Positions 11,738 through 20,083 of a stretch of 49,187 nt of DNA are shown here, in pieces. The translations under genes were made by a program, and so were the position numbers. The notes under the pieces were generated by a model. The model did no database searches and was not told the origin of the DNA. It saw nothing but the letters and a program-made list of their open reading frames with translations. This DNA comes from Desulfobacterales bacterium (GTDB taxonomy: Bacteria; Desulfobacterota; Desulfobacteria; Desulfobacterales; JAQWFD01), in the NCBI GenBank assembly GCA_028704555.1, contig JAQWFD010000028.1:1-49187 (forward strand), written 5' to 3'. Positions within the stretch are counted from its first letter, which is position 1. Every line of letters starts with the position of its first letter.

Positions 11738-12130
11738 ATGGATAAAAGACTGATTCAATCTATGGATCTGAATAATCATCAGGTGTTAAAAATTTACGAC
11801 GCATCAAGAAAAATTACCGGAGGGCGCTGGTTTATCACCATGATTTCCGAAATTGAAATTACGGTGGATGAAACCGCTTTTGCCGGTTGTGAAGGATCAT
11901 TGCCGGATATCAGCGATATCAGAAACGCGCTGGGTGTGACCGTTACATTCGAACAAAAAAGAGAACGGGTGTTTATTGATGAAAAGGAAAAGGATCGGGT
12001 GCTTAAGGAAGTATGTGATTTTTTTCTCGACAGTTCCCTTTCGTATCTGTCCCATGCCGATTTTCCGGGGAAATTTATATTGAGACAGTATGACCAGTAT
12101 CGGAAAAAACAGGCCTGGTACCAGGAATAA
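11738..12130 (+). CDS. Small conserved protein of unknown function
   Basis: A 130-residue cytoplasmic protein starting MDKRLIQSMDLNN. This ATG is preceded by GGGGAAATGAT; the frame stays open for 28 codons further upstream, but that extension looks like non-coding translation. The body has a mixed alpha/beta appearance (ASRKITGGRWFITMISEIEITV, then a charged helix DEKEKDRVLKEVCDFFLD) and ends KKQAWYQE. No catalytic motif or membrane segment was seen and I do not recognise the family. It stands alone between two non-coding stretches, each carrying box-like 9-mers; one such 9-mer (TGTTTATAA, 11691-11699) lies just upstream. Confidence 0.75.
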   Translation: MDKRLIQSMDLNNHQVLKIYDASRKITGGRWFITMISEIEITVDETAFAGCEGSLPDISDIRNALGVTVTFEQKRERVFIDEKEKDRVLKEVCDFFLDSSLSYLSHADFPGKFILRQYDQYRKKQAWYQE

Positions 12131-12587
12131 TCCGGCGTTGTTGGTAAGATTGTTTATAACGTGTTGATAAGCACAAACCGGTTTGCGCTTTTGATTTTAA
12201 CAGACGGATATAATGAAATTTGTCTCACGCTCCAAAGGCCGGAAAAAATAAAAATTATTTTTGCGGTCTGGATTGGATCACATAAGGCTTTATCCTGAGG
12301 CCCTATGCTCGTTCAATATTTTGTTCATCATGTCCGTAACTATGTTGATATAATGATTATAACTTTTTAAGTCACTAAAAATATTCGTCATTTTAAGTGC
12401 TGGGGTGTCTGCCCGGCAAGGCACGAAAGCGGATCATCCGCTATATTCCCAGCTTTCGAAATGCAGGCAGGATGTATCGGTGCTTAAAAGGTAAAGTTGT
12501 TTTTGAGGAAGCCCTGACGATGGCCGGCGCTGAGGTCATGATCAGAAAATGTTCATAAACCTGTTGATAAGGTGTTTATAAATAATT
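12131..12587. other. Non-coding stretch with a second cluster of DnaA-box-like 9-mers
   Basis: No gene is seen in 457 bp. TGTTNATAA-type 9-mers occur at 12151-12159 (within a TTGTTTATAAC 11-mer identical to those at 8023-8044), 12162-12170, 12343-12351 (TGTTGATAT), 12550-12558 (TGTTCATAA), 12562-12570 and 12573-12581. Two tight pairs or triplets lie at the ends of the stretch. It could be a second part of a bipartite origin, a DnaA titration site, or a regulatory region for the following gene. Confidence 0.5.
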
Positions 12588-13205
12588 TTGTATGGGAATA
12601 GAACCGTCTTGAAAAGTTGCTGTAAACAGTTTGTTTTCAGTGTCATGGCAGGGATTGTGTGGATGAGCTTTCCAGCGTCCGGCTATCCGGATATATACCG
12701 GTATATCAATAAAGAAGGGGTGATGTGTTTTACCAATGTTCCAACCTCGTCACAATACAGTGTTTATATCCGGGAAGAACCGTTGAATTCGGATCGATTT
12801 CCCAGGGATCAATATGATCACATCATCGTCCGGGCCTCTGATACCTTCGGGGTCCCTTTTTCCATGATAAAGGCGATGATAAAGGTGGAATCCGATTTTA
12901 ACCCAAAAGCCGTGTCCCTGGCAGGAGCGATGGGGTTGATGCAGATTATGCCGGAAAATTTTACGGTATTGAATCTTGAGGATCCGTTTGACCCTTATGA
13001 AAATATCATGGCGGGATCACGATTTTTCAAAAACCTTCTTCAGCGGTATAATGATAATTTCCAACTGGCCATTGCAGCATATAATGCGGGGCCGGGAAAG
13101 GTTGACCAGTATAACTGTATTCCACCGATAAAGGAAACCCGGGAGTATGTCTCAAAGGTGATGAAATTTTATTACGTGTATAACCGGCAGGATGCGGATA
13201 AATAA
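12588..13205 (+). CDS. Lytic transglycosylase (SLT domain) with N-terminal DUF4124-like segment
   Basis: Exported peptidoglycan lytic transglycosylase of the Slt/MltE type, up to 205 residues. The N-terminus is a signal peptide (VFSVMAGIVWMSFPASG). A short DUF4124-like strand segment DIYRYINKEGVMCFTNVP follows. The goose-type lysozyme fold starts near residue 80: the catalytic glutamate is in MIKVESDFNP, followed by GAMGLMQIMPENF, then ENIMAGSRFFKNLL and AIAAYNAGPGKV. The frame opens with TTG at 12588; another TTG 21 bp downstream is also possible, and neither has a strong ribosome-binding site. Box-like 9-mers lie directly upstream. Confidence 0.92.
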   Translation: MYGNRTVLKSCCKQFVFSVMAGIVWMSFPASGYPDIYRYINKEGVMCFTNVPTSSQYSVYIREEPLNSDRFPRDQYDHIIVRASDTFGVPFSMIKAMIKVESDFNPKAVSLAGAMGLMQIMPENFTVLNLEDPFDPYENIMAGSRFFKNLLQRYNDNFQLAIAAYNAGPGKVDQYNCIPPIKETREYVSKVMKFYYVYNRQDADK

Positions 13206-13216
13206 TTGGATAGCGC

Positions 13217-13282
13217 TCTTGCGGGCGGACATAGGGACCGCTATCGCTTGAGGAGCACTTCGTTTGAGGCAAAAGATAAGAA
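13217..13282 (+). repeat. Dispersed repeat with CGCTTGAGGAGCACTTCG core, copy 1
   Basis: About 65 bp shared, in opposite orientation, with 41281-41342: GCGGGCGGAC, CGCTATCGCTTGAGGAGCAC, TTCGTTT and AGGCAAAAGATAAGAA. It lies between convergent genes (the lytic transglycosylase and the UDP-sugar pyrophosphorylase). The rest of the spacer up to 13413 shows nothing coding; ATGATCAAGCCCA at 13370-13382 resembles the end of the MITE-like element. Confidence 0.75.
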
Positions 13283-13413
13283 ACAGAAAATTTTTAGTTT
13301 ATAACATTCTTAAAGGCGGCAATGACGAGAACGTGATGCCATGCTCTAAAAATGAATTTGATCCATGCTATGATCAAGCCCAAAACTCCTATGCATCCAG
13401 AAAACCGAATGGC

Positions 13414-14787
13414 TCAGAATATCATGTCATGATCAATGATGGTTCCTTCTTTAACGACTCCGGCAGTATTTTTCGTGTTTTTAATCCGGACACGTCCTTT
13501 GATGGAAACCTGATCTTCAAAAAACACATCTCCTTTAATTGACAATGATTCACATTCTATGAGTGAAGGCGTTGAAAATTGAAATCGGGCATTCAGGTCA
13601 TCGATTTTCCCGTAATAGCGGGGATCCAGAGACAGTTTCGGGAGGTCGAAAAGTCGATCCGGATTCATGATCAGTTGAAAATTTTCGGTCAACTGAAAAC
13701 AGTCTGACCGGACGGTGAGCAGATCGTCGCATTTTTTCACCGGAAAAAAACGGGAACGCGGCACTTTTACCGCTATTGACCCTTCAAATAAAGATATGGC
13801 CGATCCCATTGCCGTTTCAATCTGAAATACCTTCGGACTGTTCATATCCCTGGGATCGATCGTTTTCGGATTGACAATCATGGGAAGCTCTATGGTTTGA
13901 CGGGTTTGAGTCAGCTGCTTTAAAAATTGCAGATTGATCCAGATGTTATTCGTATTGAAGAATCGGTACCGGCAAATATTTTTAAAGGCTTCGATTTCTT
14001 CGTCAGGACACTGGGCCGATTCTCTGAGAAGCAGACGTCCGTTTCTGTGTCGGGCCAGATGTCCTCCTTTGGCGTCCGCCGGCGTTCTTTCGGCAACCTC
14101 CATCATGAACGGTAGTTGCTTTTCGGCAAAATATCCCAGAAGCGATGTATCCATGGTCGCTCCCAGGTTGTCCGAATTGGAAATAAAGGCATAGGTAATG
14201 CCCTGGCTCAGGAGAAAATCCAATATGCCCGACGTAACCATGGCTGTATAGATATCCCCGTGCCCGGGTGGATTCCATTCAAGTGACGGATTTTTCGGAC
14301 AAAGGGCGGGTGACAGGTTGTCCTGCAGTATTTTCGGAAATTTATGCTGCATGAATAAAAGCGGAAATTCTTCAGGGTGGATGGCCTTCAGAGCGGCCAT
14401 CGTATCGTCATGGGTACTGAAGCTGTTCATAAATGCCAGTTTTACATGATCGGCCTCTGCCTGTTTTGTGATGATTTCAAGGAATGAATATCCGTTTTTT
14501 ATTTTGAGAAGGGATTTGGCCCGAGTCAGGCCCATACTGGTTCCAAGGCCGCCATTTAACACCAGCATCACGGCATGCCCCAGCATTTGATTTCCGTAAT
14601 CGGCATACGGCTTGAGATGTCCGGAAGTCTCTATTTCGTCCGGATCCACAGGCCTTATATCTTTGTCATACACAAGACCTGTGGATCCGGATACCAATTT
14701 TTTATAATAATATGCAAACGTATCGATCGCTACTTTTGGGAGCCCTTCGATATCCATTTTTTTGATGAATGACGGAAGATGGTTCAT
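13414..14787 (-). CDS. UTP--glucose-1-phosphate uridylyltransferase (UGP2/UDPGP type)
   Basis: UDP-sugar pyrophosphorylase of the eukaryote-like UDPGP family, 457 residues, forming UDP-glucose from UTP and glucose-1-phosphate for polysaccharide or glycolipid synthesis. The nucleotide-binding signature LNGGLGTSMGLTRAKSLLKI lies near residues 77-96, followed by FLEII, FMNSFSTHDDT, PPGHGDIYTAMVTSG, the uridine site FISNSDNLGAT, and FNTNNIWINL. A C-terminal left-handed beta-helix segment with alternating IKG, F and V residues ends the protein. It is not the bacterial GalU type. It lies 49 bp after ilvE on the same strand, so the two may be co-transcribed. Confidence 0.92.
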   Translation of the reverse strand: MNHLPSFIKKMDIEGLPKVAIDTFAYYYKKLVSGSTGLVYDKDIRPVDPDEIETSGHLKPYADYGNQMLGHAVMLVLNGGLGTSMGLTRAKSLLKIKNGYSFLEIITKQAEADHVKLAFMNSFSTHDDTMAALKAIHPEEFPLLFMQHKFPKILQDNLSPALCPKNPSLEWNPPGHGDIYTAMVTSGILDFLLSQGITYAFISNSDNLGATMDTSLLGYFAEKQLPFMMEVAERTPADAKGGHLARHRNGRLLLRESAQCPDEEIEAFKNICRYRFFNTNNIWINLQFLKQLTQTRQTIELPMIVNPKTIDPRDMNSPKVFQIETAMGSAISLFEGSIAVKVPRSRFFPVKKCDDLLTVRSDCFQLTENFQLIMNPDRLFDLPKLSLDPRYYGKIDDLNARFQFSTPSLIECESLSIKGDVFFEDQVSIKGRVRIKNTKNTAGVVKEGTIIDHDMIF

Positions 14788-14836
14788 ATATTTTATGTCC
14801 GGCCCCTTTTAAGCATTGATTAAAATCAGGAAATAT

Positions 14837-15898
14837 TTATACCGGCTCAATCCAGCCCGCTGTATCTTCGGATCTGCCGTATTGAATATCCGTGATGGCC
14901 GTAAAGAATTTTTGAGCCAGTGGTCCAACGTTCCCATCGGCCACGCGGATCACCCTGTCCCCGTATTTGAGTTCGCCAACCGGTGAAATGACCGCCGCGG
15001 TACCGGAGCCGAAAATTTCCTGCAGCGTTCCCCTGTCATTGGCCTCCATGACCTCGTCAATGCTGATTTTTCGCTCGGAGACGTTCAGATTCCAATTTCT
15101 GGCCAGCTGAAGAACAGAATCCCGGGTAATGCCCGGAAGAATGCTTCCGTTGAGCATGGGGGTGATTACTTCATTGTTGATGACAAAAAAAATGTTCATG
15201 GAGCCGACTTCTTCGATGTATTTCTGCTCTATCCCATCCAGCCACAGGACCTGTGTATAGCCGTTTTTATGGGCTTCTTCACCAGCGTACAGACTCGCTG
15301 CATAGTTGGCCGGGGTTTTGGCTTCACCGAGACCGCCTCTGACCGCGCGAACATGATCACGGGTGACCCAGATACTGACCGGATTGAATCCTTCCGGATA
15401 ATAGGCACCGACCGGAGAAAGAATCGTAAAAAACCGGTAGGTGCTTGATGCCCTTACCCCCAGAAACGGATCCATGGCGATAACGGTGGGCCGGATGTAC
15501 AGAGAGGTTCCGGCTGCTTTAGGAACCCAGTGCTGTTCAAGACGAATCAGTTCTTTTATTGCTTTCAGGACAAATTGTTCGTCCAGTTCAGGGATGCACA
15601 GGGCCCGGGCGGACTCATTGAACCGTCTGATATTGTCTTTGGGCCTGAACAGACGAATGTCTCCGGATTCTGTCCTGAACGCTTTGAGCCCCTCAAATAT
15701 GGCCTGCCCATAATGAAGAACCATGGTGGACGGATCCATTTGGATAGGGCCATACGGCTCGATTCGGGGATTATGCCACCTGTTTTCAGGATCATAATCC
15801 ATATTCAGCATATAATCTGTAAAGAGGGTTCCAAATCCGAGCCCGGAATCATCCGGCAGTGGTTTTAACTGCTGTGCTTTTGTAATATTAATCTGCAT
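14837..15898 (-). CDS. ilvE: Branched-chain amino acid aminotransferase
   Basis: PLP-dependent fold-type IV transaminase, 353 residues, interconverting leucine, isoleucine and valine with their 2-oxoacids. It belongs to the longer, mitochondrial-like BCAT group. The PLP lysine is in GGLGEAKTPANYAASL; other signatures are HYGQAIFEGLKAFR, WLDGIEQKYIEEVGSMNIFF, LPGITRDSVLQLA and EIFGSGTAAVISPV. The ATG is preceded by a good AAGGAGTTTTAC site. Neighbouring synthesis genes for branched-chain amino acids are absent; the next gene on the same strand is the UDP-glucose pyrophosphorylase. Confidence 0.96.
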   Translation of the reverse strand: MQINITKAQQLKPLPDDSGLGFGTLFTDYMLNMDYDPENRWHNPRIEPYGPIQMDPSTMVLHYGQAIFEGLKAFRTESGDIRLFRPKDNIRRFNESARALCIPELDEQFVLKAIKELIRLEQHWVPKAAGTSLYIRPTVIAMDPFLGVRASSTYRFFTILSPVGAYYPEGFNPVSIWVTRDHVRAVRGGLGEAKTPANYAASLYAGEEAHKNGYTQVLWLDGIEQKYIEEVGSMNIFFVINNEVITPMLNGSILPGITRDSVLQLARNWNLNVSERKISIDEVMEANDRGTLQEIFGSGTAAVISPVGELKYGDRVIRVADGNVGPLAQKFFTAITDIQYGRSEDTAGWIEPV

Positions 15899-16496
15899 GT
15901 AAAACTCCTTCAGTAAGTCCGGAAATTGCTTCTATCGGTCCAGCCGGTGAACCTGATCAGAAACATCGACATTCATGTTAGAGACGATCCGTATCGGGTT
16001 GTTCGGTAGATACGAATGCTCAAAAACAGTTATTGCGCAATCCACGAGTTAACGTTTAGAGACCGATCGGGTAGGATCTGTCAATCAGGCGGTGATATCC
16101 GGTCTGGTCACTGAAAGCCGTATGGCAATTCACGACGGGGTATCCGTCTGAAGGGGGAAAGAACCATCAGACCATTGGATTTCAAGGGGTGAGTTTTCCC
16201 TGAAAGTGACATATACCTCCTGCTTCTGATACAGAAGTGACCATTTCGGGTAACTGCTGTGTTGCTGTTCGGGAACCGTGTTAACGTGTCAGAGATATTT
16301 TTTAAAAGAAATAGCACAACTATCTGTTAAATCAAGATGTAAGTTATGACGGCATCGCAAAAAGTTGTGGGGGATATAAAAAAAAGAAGTTTTTGAAACA
16401 ATCAAGGTGAAAGGCGGTTGAATTCCTTTCACCTATCTCTCTGCTCAGTGGCCGAATAAAATTACAATCATGTCAGATGTATGAGAAAAACCTGTA
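15899..16496. other. Non-coding spacer between dapA-like gene and ilvE
   Basis: About 600 bp with no gene I can support; the longest frame (16108-16317) has no recognisable features. The stretch contains one hairpin (16405-16434) close to the dapA-like stop. No riboswitch, tRNA or T-box element was recognised upstream of ilvE. Confidence 0.5.
16405..16434 (-). terminator. Possible terminator hairpin after the dapA-like gene
   Basis: AGGTGAAAGG pairs perfectly with CCTTTCACCT across a 10-nt loop, about 60 bp beyond the stop of the dapA-like gene. A T-run is present only some 20 nt past the stem, so efficiency as an intrinsic terminator is doubtful. Confidence 0.4.
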
Positions 16497-17531
16497 TCAA
16501 TACGTTTCATAACACAACCCTTCTAGGTTTGACTGGTGATAGAGGCGTTCTTCAATATCGATATCGAAATAGTCTGCAGCGGGTTTCAGGATCTCGGGAT
16601 GAGTCCGATTTACGGATCGAACGGTTTCCAGGATGATTGCCATGGCATTTTGAGTGACTTTTCCAAGAGGCCTTCTACATCTTCCTGCCGGCATTCCCAG
16701 AAGTGAAACGAGCACTTTAATACCCAATGGATTTCTGGCCCGGCATACCACATTGCCAAATGGCGTTTTTTCCGTGGTCGTGAAAGTCACCAGATTAAAT
16801 AGCGGCATCAGTGCGTCTGATATTTCCCTGGCTTCGGCGAGCTGATTCATCTGGATCAATTCAACCATCTCGGCTACCGCTTTGGGTGCGATATTGGATA
16901 CTACGGAGATGATCCCGGAGCAACGGATAACAGAATTTGTCATCATATCGAATGTCAGCGCGTCATCACCGGAAAGTATGGAAAAATCCGGCCCGCACAG
17001 TTCACGGATTCGTTTCACGTTCGCCGTATCCCCGGTCGCTTCTTTGACGGTTTGTACGTTTTCATATTCTTCATGTAAAATCGCCAGATCTTCGGGAAGC
17101 AGCTTTGTTCCGGTTCGGCCCGGAATAATATACGGTATGATGTCTATATCCGGAAATGCCGATGCAACCGGGGCAATATATTCCCGTCGGATTTCCAGAG
17201 AACTCGGTCCGTTGTAATACGGGTCCACCAATAATACGGCGTTTGCCCCGGCCTTTTGCGCATGTTTGGTTGCTTCAAGGCACTCTTTTGTATTGTTGCT
17301 TCCGGTACCCGCAATACAGATGCACTGGTTCCGGCACTGGTTTGCAATATGTTCAACAATGGTATTGTGTTCCTGCCATGACAATGCGGGGCTTTCGCCG
17401 GTAGTTCCTACGGCAAGAATTCCATTGATGCCGTTTTGAATCTGAAAATCCACTATTTTTTCCAGTCCCTCATAATCAACGGCATCATTTCTGAAAGGAG
17501 AAATCAGTGCGGTGAAACATCCTGTGATCAT
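16497..17531 (-). CDS. dapA: Dihydrodipicolinate synthase-family protein with C-terminal extension
   Basis: Class I aldolase (TIM barrel) of the DapA family, 344 residues; DapA condenses pyruvate with aspartate semialdehyde in lysine and cell-wall synthesis. Active-site elements are present: VGTTGESPAL (Thr pair), IPYIIPGRTG (tyrosine and arginine of YNVPxRT), and TVKEATGD with the Schiff-base lysine. Typical DapA is about 290 residues; here about 50 extra residues (from roughly SVNRTHPEIL) form a C-terminal tail. The ATG has an AGGGAG site. The variant PYYNGPSS and the tail leave open a related N-acetylneuraminate lyase or oxoacid aldolase role, though true DapA is the simplest call. Confidence 0.88.
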   Translation of the reverse strand: MITGCFTALISPFRNDAVDYEGLEKIVDFQIQNGINGILAVGTTGESPALSWQEHNTIVEHIANQCRNQCICIAGTGSNNTKECLEATKHAQKAGANAVLLVDPYYNGPSSLEIRREYIAPVASAFPDIDIIPYIIPGRTGTKLLPEDLAILHEEYENVQTVKEATGDTANVKRIRELCGPDFSILSGDDALTFDMMTNSVIRCSGIISVVSNIAPKAVAEMVELIQMNQLAEAREISDALMPLFNLVTFTTTEKTPFGNVVCRARNPLGIKVLVSLLGMPAGRCRRPLGKVTQNAMAIILETVRSVNRTHPEILKPAADYFDIDIEERLYHQSNLEGLCYETY

Positions 17532-17685
17532 AACTTACTCCCTGTAAAAACAAATTGATCAAAATACAAGCTGTCATATGGATGACGCAAAAAGATAATA
17601 CATTTCAACGTCCCTCATCATTGCGGGGGTGTAAACGGCATCATGGACAAGGGACAACAGAATTTCAAGTGACATGCCTGATGAG

Positions 17686-17806
17686 CTCGTAAAAATTACC
17701 CAAACCCGTCATTCCCGCGCAGGCGGGAATCCAGAACGCACTAAAACGCCTGGACTTCTCTTTTTAGTCGAATGACAAACAAGGGCTGAATATGACTTTT
17801 TACATA
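17686..17806 (-). repeat. Dispersed intergenic repeat with palindromic core, copy 2
   Basis: Inverted copy of the repeat at 525-650. On the plus strand it reads TAAAAATTACCCAAACCCGT, then ATTCCCGCGCAGGCGGGAAT (a palindrome), CCAGAACG, GAATGACAAA and GGCTGAATATGACTTTTTAC. It lies in the 770-bp spacer upstream of the dapA-like gene. Confidence 0.75.
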
Positions 17807-17951
17807 GCCATCATACCTGTTCATTGAATCTTTAGATAAAATCGGTTATTGAATACCATATCTGCAGAGGTCAGGCAAGCTTAAGGGCCTATGTAAAAAT
17901 AAATTACACCACCCCGCCTGCATTTTTGTTCGTCTCCCGGGTTGCATCAAG

Positions 17952-18091
17952 GGGGCTTGATCGTACCTGCGGCCATATCCTCTTACGTGTAGTTTCGAAG
18001 TCCCGATCGTTTCCTCCGTATCGTGCTGGAGATGCCGGGAATGGCCGGGACGGTCCTCACGACGTTATGGCCGAAGTTATGATCAAGCCCG
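17952..18091 (-). repeat. MITE-like repeat, copy B
   Basis: About 140 bp with imperfect terminal inverted repeats: GGGCTTGATCGTACCTGCGG at the left, and at the right the complement of GGGCTTGATCATAACTTCGG (three mismatches over about 25 bp). The internal block TTACGTGTAGTTTCGAAGTC is the complement of that in copy A, so it is inserted in the opposite orientation. No clear target duplication was seen. Confidence 0.7.
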
Positions 18092-18228
18092 GGATACCCA
18101 TACAATGAGCATCCTTGATACGTACCATTCCGGCAGCACGGCGTATTTTTGTCGAGGCCCCGGGTGGCGGATATAAATATCATGGAGATAACGGATAAGT
18201 CCATGCGTAAGTCAGAAAGAATAATTCG

Positions 18229-18269
18229 AAAAAAAGGGCAGCCCTGTTCGTGTGAACGAAGCTGCCCTC
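18229..18269 (-). terminator. Intrinsic terminator after cytochrome c3 gene
   Basis: On the minus strand AGGGCAGC and GCTGCCCT form an 8-bp outer stem with an inner GTTC/GAAC stem, followed directly by a run of seven T. It lies about 30 bp after the stop codon. Confidence 0.85.
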
Positions 18270-18298
18270 TGTATTACTGGTGATTCAGCTGAGCGGTG

Positions 18299-18748
18299 TT
18301 AATTGACTTTGGGATGGCACTTTGCACAGGTGGCCGGTGCGGCTTTCGTGTTATTCTTTTTGTTGAAGTCTTTGTGGCAGCTGATGCAGTTTTCATGAAC
18401 GGCGTCCGCATGGTACTCCATCTTCTGCGCCATGGTCAGTTTTTCACCCTTTTTGGCTTTTGCCTTGGCGGGTTTTTTGTGGCATTCGATACAGCCCTGA
18501 ACCGCATCACCTTCTTTCAGGGTTGCCAGCGGTTTTCCGGTGGCATCGTGGTGACATTCGCCGCAGCCGATTTTATAATCGGTGTAGTGTTTCTGATGGG
18601 AAAAATCGACGATGCCTTTTTTATGAGCGGCATAAGCCTTGTTGTCCATTTTAATACCGGCAGGACAATCTGCAGCATATACGGTTGCGCCGAACAGAAA
18701 GAAAAATCCGGCCAGAGCCATGACTAGTGATAACCCTTTTTTTCTCAT
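18299..18748 (-). CDS. Periplasmic tetraheme cytochrome c3
   Basis: Class III multiheme cytochrome, 149 residues as precursor. The start MRKKGLSLVM is chosen because it is preceded by AAGGAGGAGGTT and gives a proper signal peptide (LVMALAGFFFLFGATVYAA). Four CXXCH heme sites follow: CGECH, CIECH, CISCH and CAKCH, with FSHQKH supplying distal histidines. In sulfate reducers such proteins carry electrons between periplasmic hydrogenases or formate dehydrogenases and membrane redox complexes. It is monocistronic by appearance, with its own terminator. A lysine-rich insert (KKPAKAKAKKGEK) lies between hemes two and three. Confidence 0.93.
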   Translation of the reverse strand: MRKKGLSLVMALAGFFFLFGATVYAADCPAGIKMDNKAYAAHKKGIVDFSHQKHYTDYKIGCGECHHDATGKPLATLKEGDAVQGCIECHKKPAKAKAKKGEKLTMAQKMEYHADAVHENCISCHKDFNKKNNTKAAPATCAKCHPKVN

Positions 18749-18868
18749 AACCTCCTCCTTAAAGTTAATGTTAAATGTATTACCCCATATCTTAAATTGA
18801 AGTACTCTAAAAATTCGTATCAAGTAAACATGAATCTGTCAACGGGAAAGAGTATAAGGGATATTCAT

Positions 18869-19615
18869 TCATGCTTCGTTGTCGGAAGAAGACTTACTTT
18901 TTTTTGAGAAAATTTTAGCTCCGATAATACTTATTTCATACAGCAGCATTAACGGAAGCGCCATCAGGATCTGCGTAACCACGTCCGGCGGGGTTAACAG
19001 GGCTGCCCCGATGAAGAACAGTAAAATGGCATATTTTCTCTGCTTTTTCAAAAAATCGACGCTGACAAGGCCCAGTCTGGCTAAAAAAGTTATCACCAGA
19101 GGCATTTCAAATACGACTCCAAATGCTATGAGTAATTTTGAAGAAAAAGAGAGATATTCTTTCATTGACGGCATGGGTTTGATAAATTCGGTTGAAAAAC
19201 TTAAAAAAAACTCAAACCCAAAGGGAAAAACGATAAAATAACCGAACAGGGCTCCGCCAATAAAGAAAAAAGAAGACAGAATGACAATCGGGTACAGCAC
19301 GCTTCGTTCTTTTTTATACAGGCCCGGAGCGATAAACATCCAGAACTGGTAAAGGATAACTGGCGCGGCCAGCATGAGTCCGGAAAGAAACGATACCTTC
19401 AGGTAGGTAAAGAAGGCCTCGGGGAGGCCTGTGAAAATAAGCGTATCACCGGTTTTCATGACCGATACCAGCGGATGCGTTAAAATTTCAAACAGCTTTT
19501 CCTTGAAACCGTACGAAAGAGCAAAACCGACACCGACAGCGATGAAACTGACAATCAATCGATGGCGAAGTTCATCAAGATGAGAGGTAAACGGAAGTTT
19601 TTCAGCATCATTCAT
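18869..19615 (-). CDS. tatC: Twin-arginine translocase subunit TatC
   Basis: Integral membrane receptor of the Tat pathway, which exports folded proteins with twin-arginine signals; 248 residues with six predicted membrane helices. Signatures are the N-terminal LPFTSHLDELRHRLIVS, FTGLPEAFFTYLKVSFLSGL, FEMPLVITFLARLGLVS and LTPPDVVTQILMALPLMLLYE. It overlaps the upstream tatA/B gene by 8 bp, forming a two-gene operon. Tat export fits an organism with periplasmic molybdo- or hydrogenase enzymes whose cofactor genes lie a few kilobases away. Confidence 0.97.
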   Translation of the reverse strand: MNDAEKLPFTSHLDELRHRLIVSFIAVGVGFALSYGFKEKLFEILTHPLVSVMKTGDTLIFTGLPEAFFTYLKVSFLSGLMLAAPVILYQFWMFIAPGLYKKERSVLYPIVILSSFFFIGGALFGYFIVFPFGFEFFLSFSTEFIKPMPSMKEYLSFSSKLLIAFGVVFEMPLVITFLARLGLVSVDFLKKQRKYAILLFFIGAALLTPPDVVTQILMALPLMLLYEISIIGAKIFSKKSKSSSDNEA

Positions 19616-19946
19616 GGGGTGAAGAGCCTTTTGACCCGGTGTGCTTCCCCTGTCCCTTTATTTCATCAGGGGCGGTTTCAGAGGTAGCTTCGGTGGTTTC
19701 TCCAGGCGTTTTATCTATTGCATGGATGGAGGTTCGGATATCCGTGTTTATGTCATCGATGGTTTCTTTAGCCGTTTTAATTTCGTCATCGATTTCAATG
19801 GTCTGTTTAAATTCCCGTGTGGCCTTTTTAAATTCTCCCAGCGCACGGCCTAATGACTTTGCAAGATCCGGCAGCTTTTTGGGCCCGATCACGATCAGAG
19901 CGATGGCCAGAATAAGTATGATTTCCGGCATTCCCATGCCAAACAT
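19608..19946 (-). CDS. Twin-arginine translocase subunit TatA/TatB
   Basis: A 112-residue single-span Tat component. The N-terminal helix MFGMGMPEIILILAIALIVI is followed by the hinge GPKKLPDLAKSLGRALGEFK and an amphipathic helix, then a charged, probably disordered tail with many T, E and D residues. The acidic tail and pairing with a single tatC favour a TatB-like role, but in deltaproteobacteria one protein may do both, so no symbol is given. AAGGAGAACCAC precedes the ATG. It overlaps tatC. Confidence 0.92.
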   Translation of the reverse strand: MFGMGMPEIILILAIALIVIGPKKLPDLAKSLGRALGEFKKATREFKQTIEIDDEIKTAKETIDDINTDIRTSIHAIDKTPGETTEATSETAPDEIKGQGKHTGSKGSSPHE

Positions 19947-20083
19947 GTGGTTCTCCTTGTAAGGAAATTTAAAGAGATTATATTTTATGTGTAATCAATT
20001 TATCAGAAAATAAGTTATTAGTACTTAGAATCAGGTAAAGAGTCAAGAGGATTTAAACAGGCCTCGAAACAGGCTTCGGGCCA

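Noticed and set aside
13264..13542. A 92-codon plus-strand frame between convergent genes
   Set aside because: Its 3' half runs antisense through the pyrophosphorylase coding end and its 5' part is repeat-derived.
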